Positions 62,695-64,000 of a stretch of 64,000 nucleotides of DNA are shown piece after piece; within the stretch, counting starts at the first letter, position 1, and each line of letters starts with the position of its first letter. The DNA is from Candidatus Limnocylindrales bacterium. GTDB taxonomy: Bacteria; Moduliflexota; Moduliflexia; Moduliflexales; JAUQPW01. The notes beneath the pieces were generated by a model that was not told where the DNA came from, did no database searches, and saw only the letters and a program-made list of their open reading frames with translations. The stretch lies in contig DATMBG010000021.1 of assembly GCA_035559535.1 (NCBI GenBank), positions 162,398 through 226,397 of the forward strand, in the 5' to 3' direction. The position numbers and the translations under genes are program-made.

Positions 62695-62815
62695 TCGCGT
62701 TCAGATTTAAAGGATCGATCCGGGTGGTTTAACTTTGTTTTTTCAATCGGACCTTGTTCCCAACATCTTTTTTTCATAAACTTACGATTTTAAAATCGTG
62801 TAGAGGAGATGAATT

Positions 62816-63760
62816 ATGATAACCCGAGCGACTCTTAAAGGACATCCCATTCATTCCATATGGGTTGTGCTTCCCATTGGAGCTTTTTCAGCTTCCTTTG
62901 TCGCTGATCTTGTTTCTTTTTGGAGCCAGGACTCCATCTGGTACTGGCTGGGATGGTATAACTTATGGATAGGTTTTATAGGAGGGCTGGCAGCGGTAAT
63001 TCCGGGTCTTATAGACTATTTTTCTCTTCCTAAAGAAAGTGCTGCCCGGCGTACCGCTTTCCTTCATGCAAGCCTGGCCCTGGTTATGCTGATTTTGTTT
63101 TTTATAAGTCTTCTACAGCATGGAAGTTCTACGGCTCCCTTACAACCTGCCTGGAAATCAGGATTTTTATTCTCTTTGATGGGAATCCTGGTTATGCTGG
63201 CCGTGGGATGGTTGGGGGGATCCCTGGTATATAAATATCAGGTAGGGGTTCAACCACCCAAAGATCTTGATCTTGAAACCCTTGGGGAACCCAGGAGCAT
63301 AGCCAATATCAAGGGTCATCCCATCCATCCCATGTTGGTACCTATGCCCCTCACGCTTTTTCTGGTTTCCGTCCTGTTTGATCTGTTTGTTTTATTCGGA
63401 AAAGAGGCCGCTTTCTGGGAACGGCTCGCTTTTTATGAACTCAGTCTAAGTTTAGGAGGAGCCGCTTTAGCCTTTTTTCCCGGAATGATAGATGCCTTTC
63501 ATGTCCTTTCCCTACCGTCCGGACAGACAGTAGGTAAGCATGTTATAGCCATTGCCTTATTCCTTTCTTCACTTACCATCAGCCTGGTAGTCCGTGTCTC
63601 TGGGCTCCCGTTCGCCTGGTGGGTTGGTTTTATAGCTTCTCTGGTGGGCCTGGTTTTCTTGGGCATAGGAGGCTGGTTCGGAGGGGAGAATGTTTATCGG
63701 GAACGAATAGGGATCGAAAAAGAAAGGGTTCAGGCCCGGGCTGAAACTTTACCGCGGTAA
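62816..63760 (+). CDS. Membrane protein with tandem DUF2231 domains
   Basis: 314-residue inner-membrane protein with about eight spans. The DUF2231 start motif occurs twice: KGHPIHSIWVVLPIGAFSAS (about 9-28) and KGHPIHPMLVPMPLTLFLVS (about 167-186), each followed by four spans and the LIDYFSLP / MIDAFHVL segment. Single-domain members are usual, so this is an internal duplication. The histidine pairs might bind a metal or heme, but function is unknown. GAGGAG six bases before the ATG supports the start. Confidence 0.88.
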   Translation: MITRATLKGHPIHSIWVVLPIGAFSASFVADLVSFWSQDSIWYWLGWYNLWIGFIGGLAAVIPGLIDYFSLPKESAARRTAFLHASLALVMLILFFISLLQHGSSTAPLQPAWKSGFLFSLMGILVMLAVGWLGGSLVYKYQVGVQPPKDLDLETLGEPRSIANIKGHPIHPMLVPMPLTLFLVSVLFDLFVLFGKEAAFWERLAFYELSLSLGGAALAFFPGMIDAFHVLSLPSGQTVGKHVIAIALFLSSLTISLVVRVSGLPFAWWVGFIASLVGLVFLGIGGWFGGENVYRERIGIEKERVQARAETLPR

Positions 63761-63793
63761 AGAATTTTATCCTGAACTAATCCCTTCAACCCC

Positions 63794-63947
63794 CATACGT
63801 ACCAGGTTAAGCTGAGAAGTCCCATCCAGGACGAACTGTCTGTAACCCCCGACGTAGGTCGAGGGATCCAGTCATTCAGACCCTGGCGGAGTGGCCCGTG
63901 AAACAGATCGCCCCGTCGGGGCTAATCTCCTTATTCTGGTGTGTATG
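63794..63947. mobile_element. 154-bp MITE-like element, full length, reverse orientation
   Basis: Ends CATACGTACCAGGTTAAG and CTTATTCTGGTGTGTATG; inside GCTGAGAAGTCCCATCC, GAGGGATCCAGTCATTCAG and GTGAAACAGATCGCCCCG. Exactly the same length as the copy at 60503-60656 but inverted relative to it. Confidence 0.75.
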
Positions 63948-63989
63948 CCTCTGATCCCTCTCCCCTCACCCCTTGTCCCCCTCTCCTGT

Positions 63990-64000
63990 GTAGGGGCGGG
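63990..64000. repeat. Left arm of a GTAGGGGC palindrome cut by the window end
   Basis: The last 11 bases, GTAGGGGCGGG, equal the first 11 bases of the palindrome at 41784. The rest would lie outside the window. Confidence 0.5.

Overview
The window comes from a Gram-negative (diderm) bacterium of moderate GC content. It carries LPS and outer-membrane machinery (LptE, MsbA, O-antigen ligase, Tol genes, beta-barrel protein) and uses the standard genetic code, with TGA as a normal stop elsewhere. Two-subunit glycine decarboxylase, TRAP transport and a type I-A CRISPR-Cas effector fit a deep-branching, possibly thermophilic lineage. The phylum cannot be fixed from the sequence. No rRNA, tRNA, insertion sequence, prophage or CRISPR array was seen.

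Layout. 0-13 kb (minus strand): surface polysaccharide locus with two sugar aminotransferases, a sugar N-formyltransferase, a FemAB/GNAT transferase, a Gfo/Idh/MocA oxidoreductase, a hexapeptide acyltransferase, the Wzm/Wzt exporter, a NusG/RfaH-like antiterminator, a FecR protein and an outer-membrane beta-barrel. 13.7-31.3 kb: housekeeping genes leuS, lptE, holA, rpsT, a TPR/HEAT protein, tolQ-tolR-tolA-tolB-cpoB, then gcvT-gcvPA-gcvPB. 31.4-39.4 kb: TRAP transporter, TlpA-like thioredoxin, B12 radical SAM enzyme with a geranylgeranyl-reductase-like flavoprotein, YceI, and a glutaredoxin/GST-like gene with an in-frame TGA. 40-48.2 kb: second envelope cluster (O-antigen ligase, heptosyltransferase-like GT9, MsbA, a sigma-54 activator, an initiating sugar-phosphate transferase). 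48.4-51.8 kb: J-domain protein, membrane protein, WYL regulator, lipoprotein. 52.2-59.3 kb: type I-A cas operon (csa5-cas7-cas5-cas3'-unknown-cas3''-cas8a2-cas6) without cas1, cas2, cas4 or an array. 59.6-64 kb: secreted protein, serine beta-lactamase-like hydrolase, tandem DUF2231 membrane protein.

The most notable gene is at 38658-38879. It was hidden by an in-frame TGA that sits exactly at the first cysteine of a CPYC redox motif. A hairpin with a GTT loop begins 15 bases after the TGA, as expected of a bacterial SECIS element. It is best read as a selenocysteine-containing (UxxC) glutaredoxin/GST N-terminal domain. A GST C-terminal domain follows as a separate frame after a hairpin-rich spacer.

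The second theme is a large load of small palindromic repeats: about 28-bp near-perfect palindromes (GTAGGGGC...GCCCCTAC), a 154-bp element with terminal inverted repeats, and several hairpin spacers between genes. Some have entered coding sequence: one palindrome lies in frame inside gcvPB, and the C-terminal tails of the Gfo/Idh/MocA protein and MsbA are repeat-derived.
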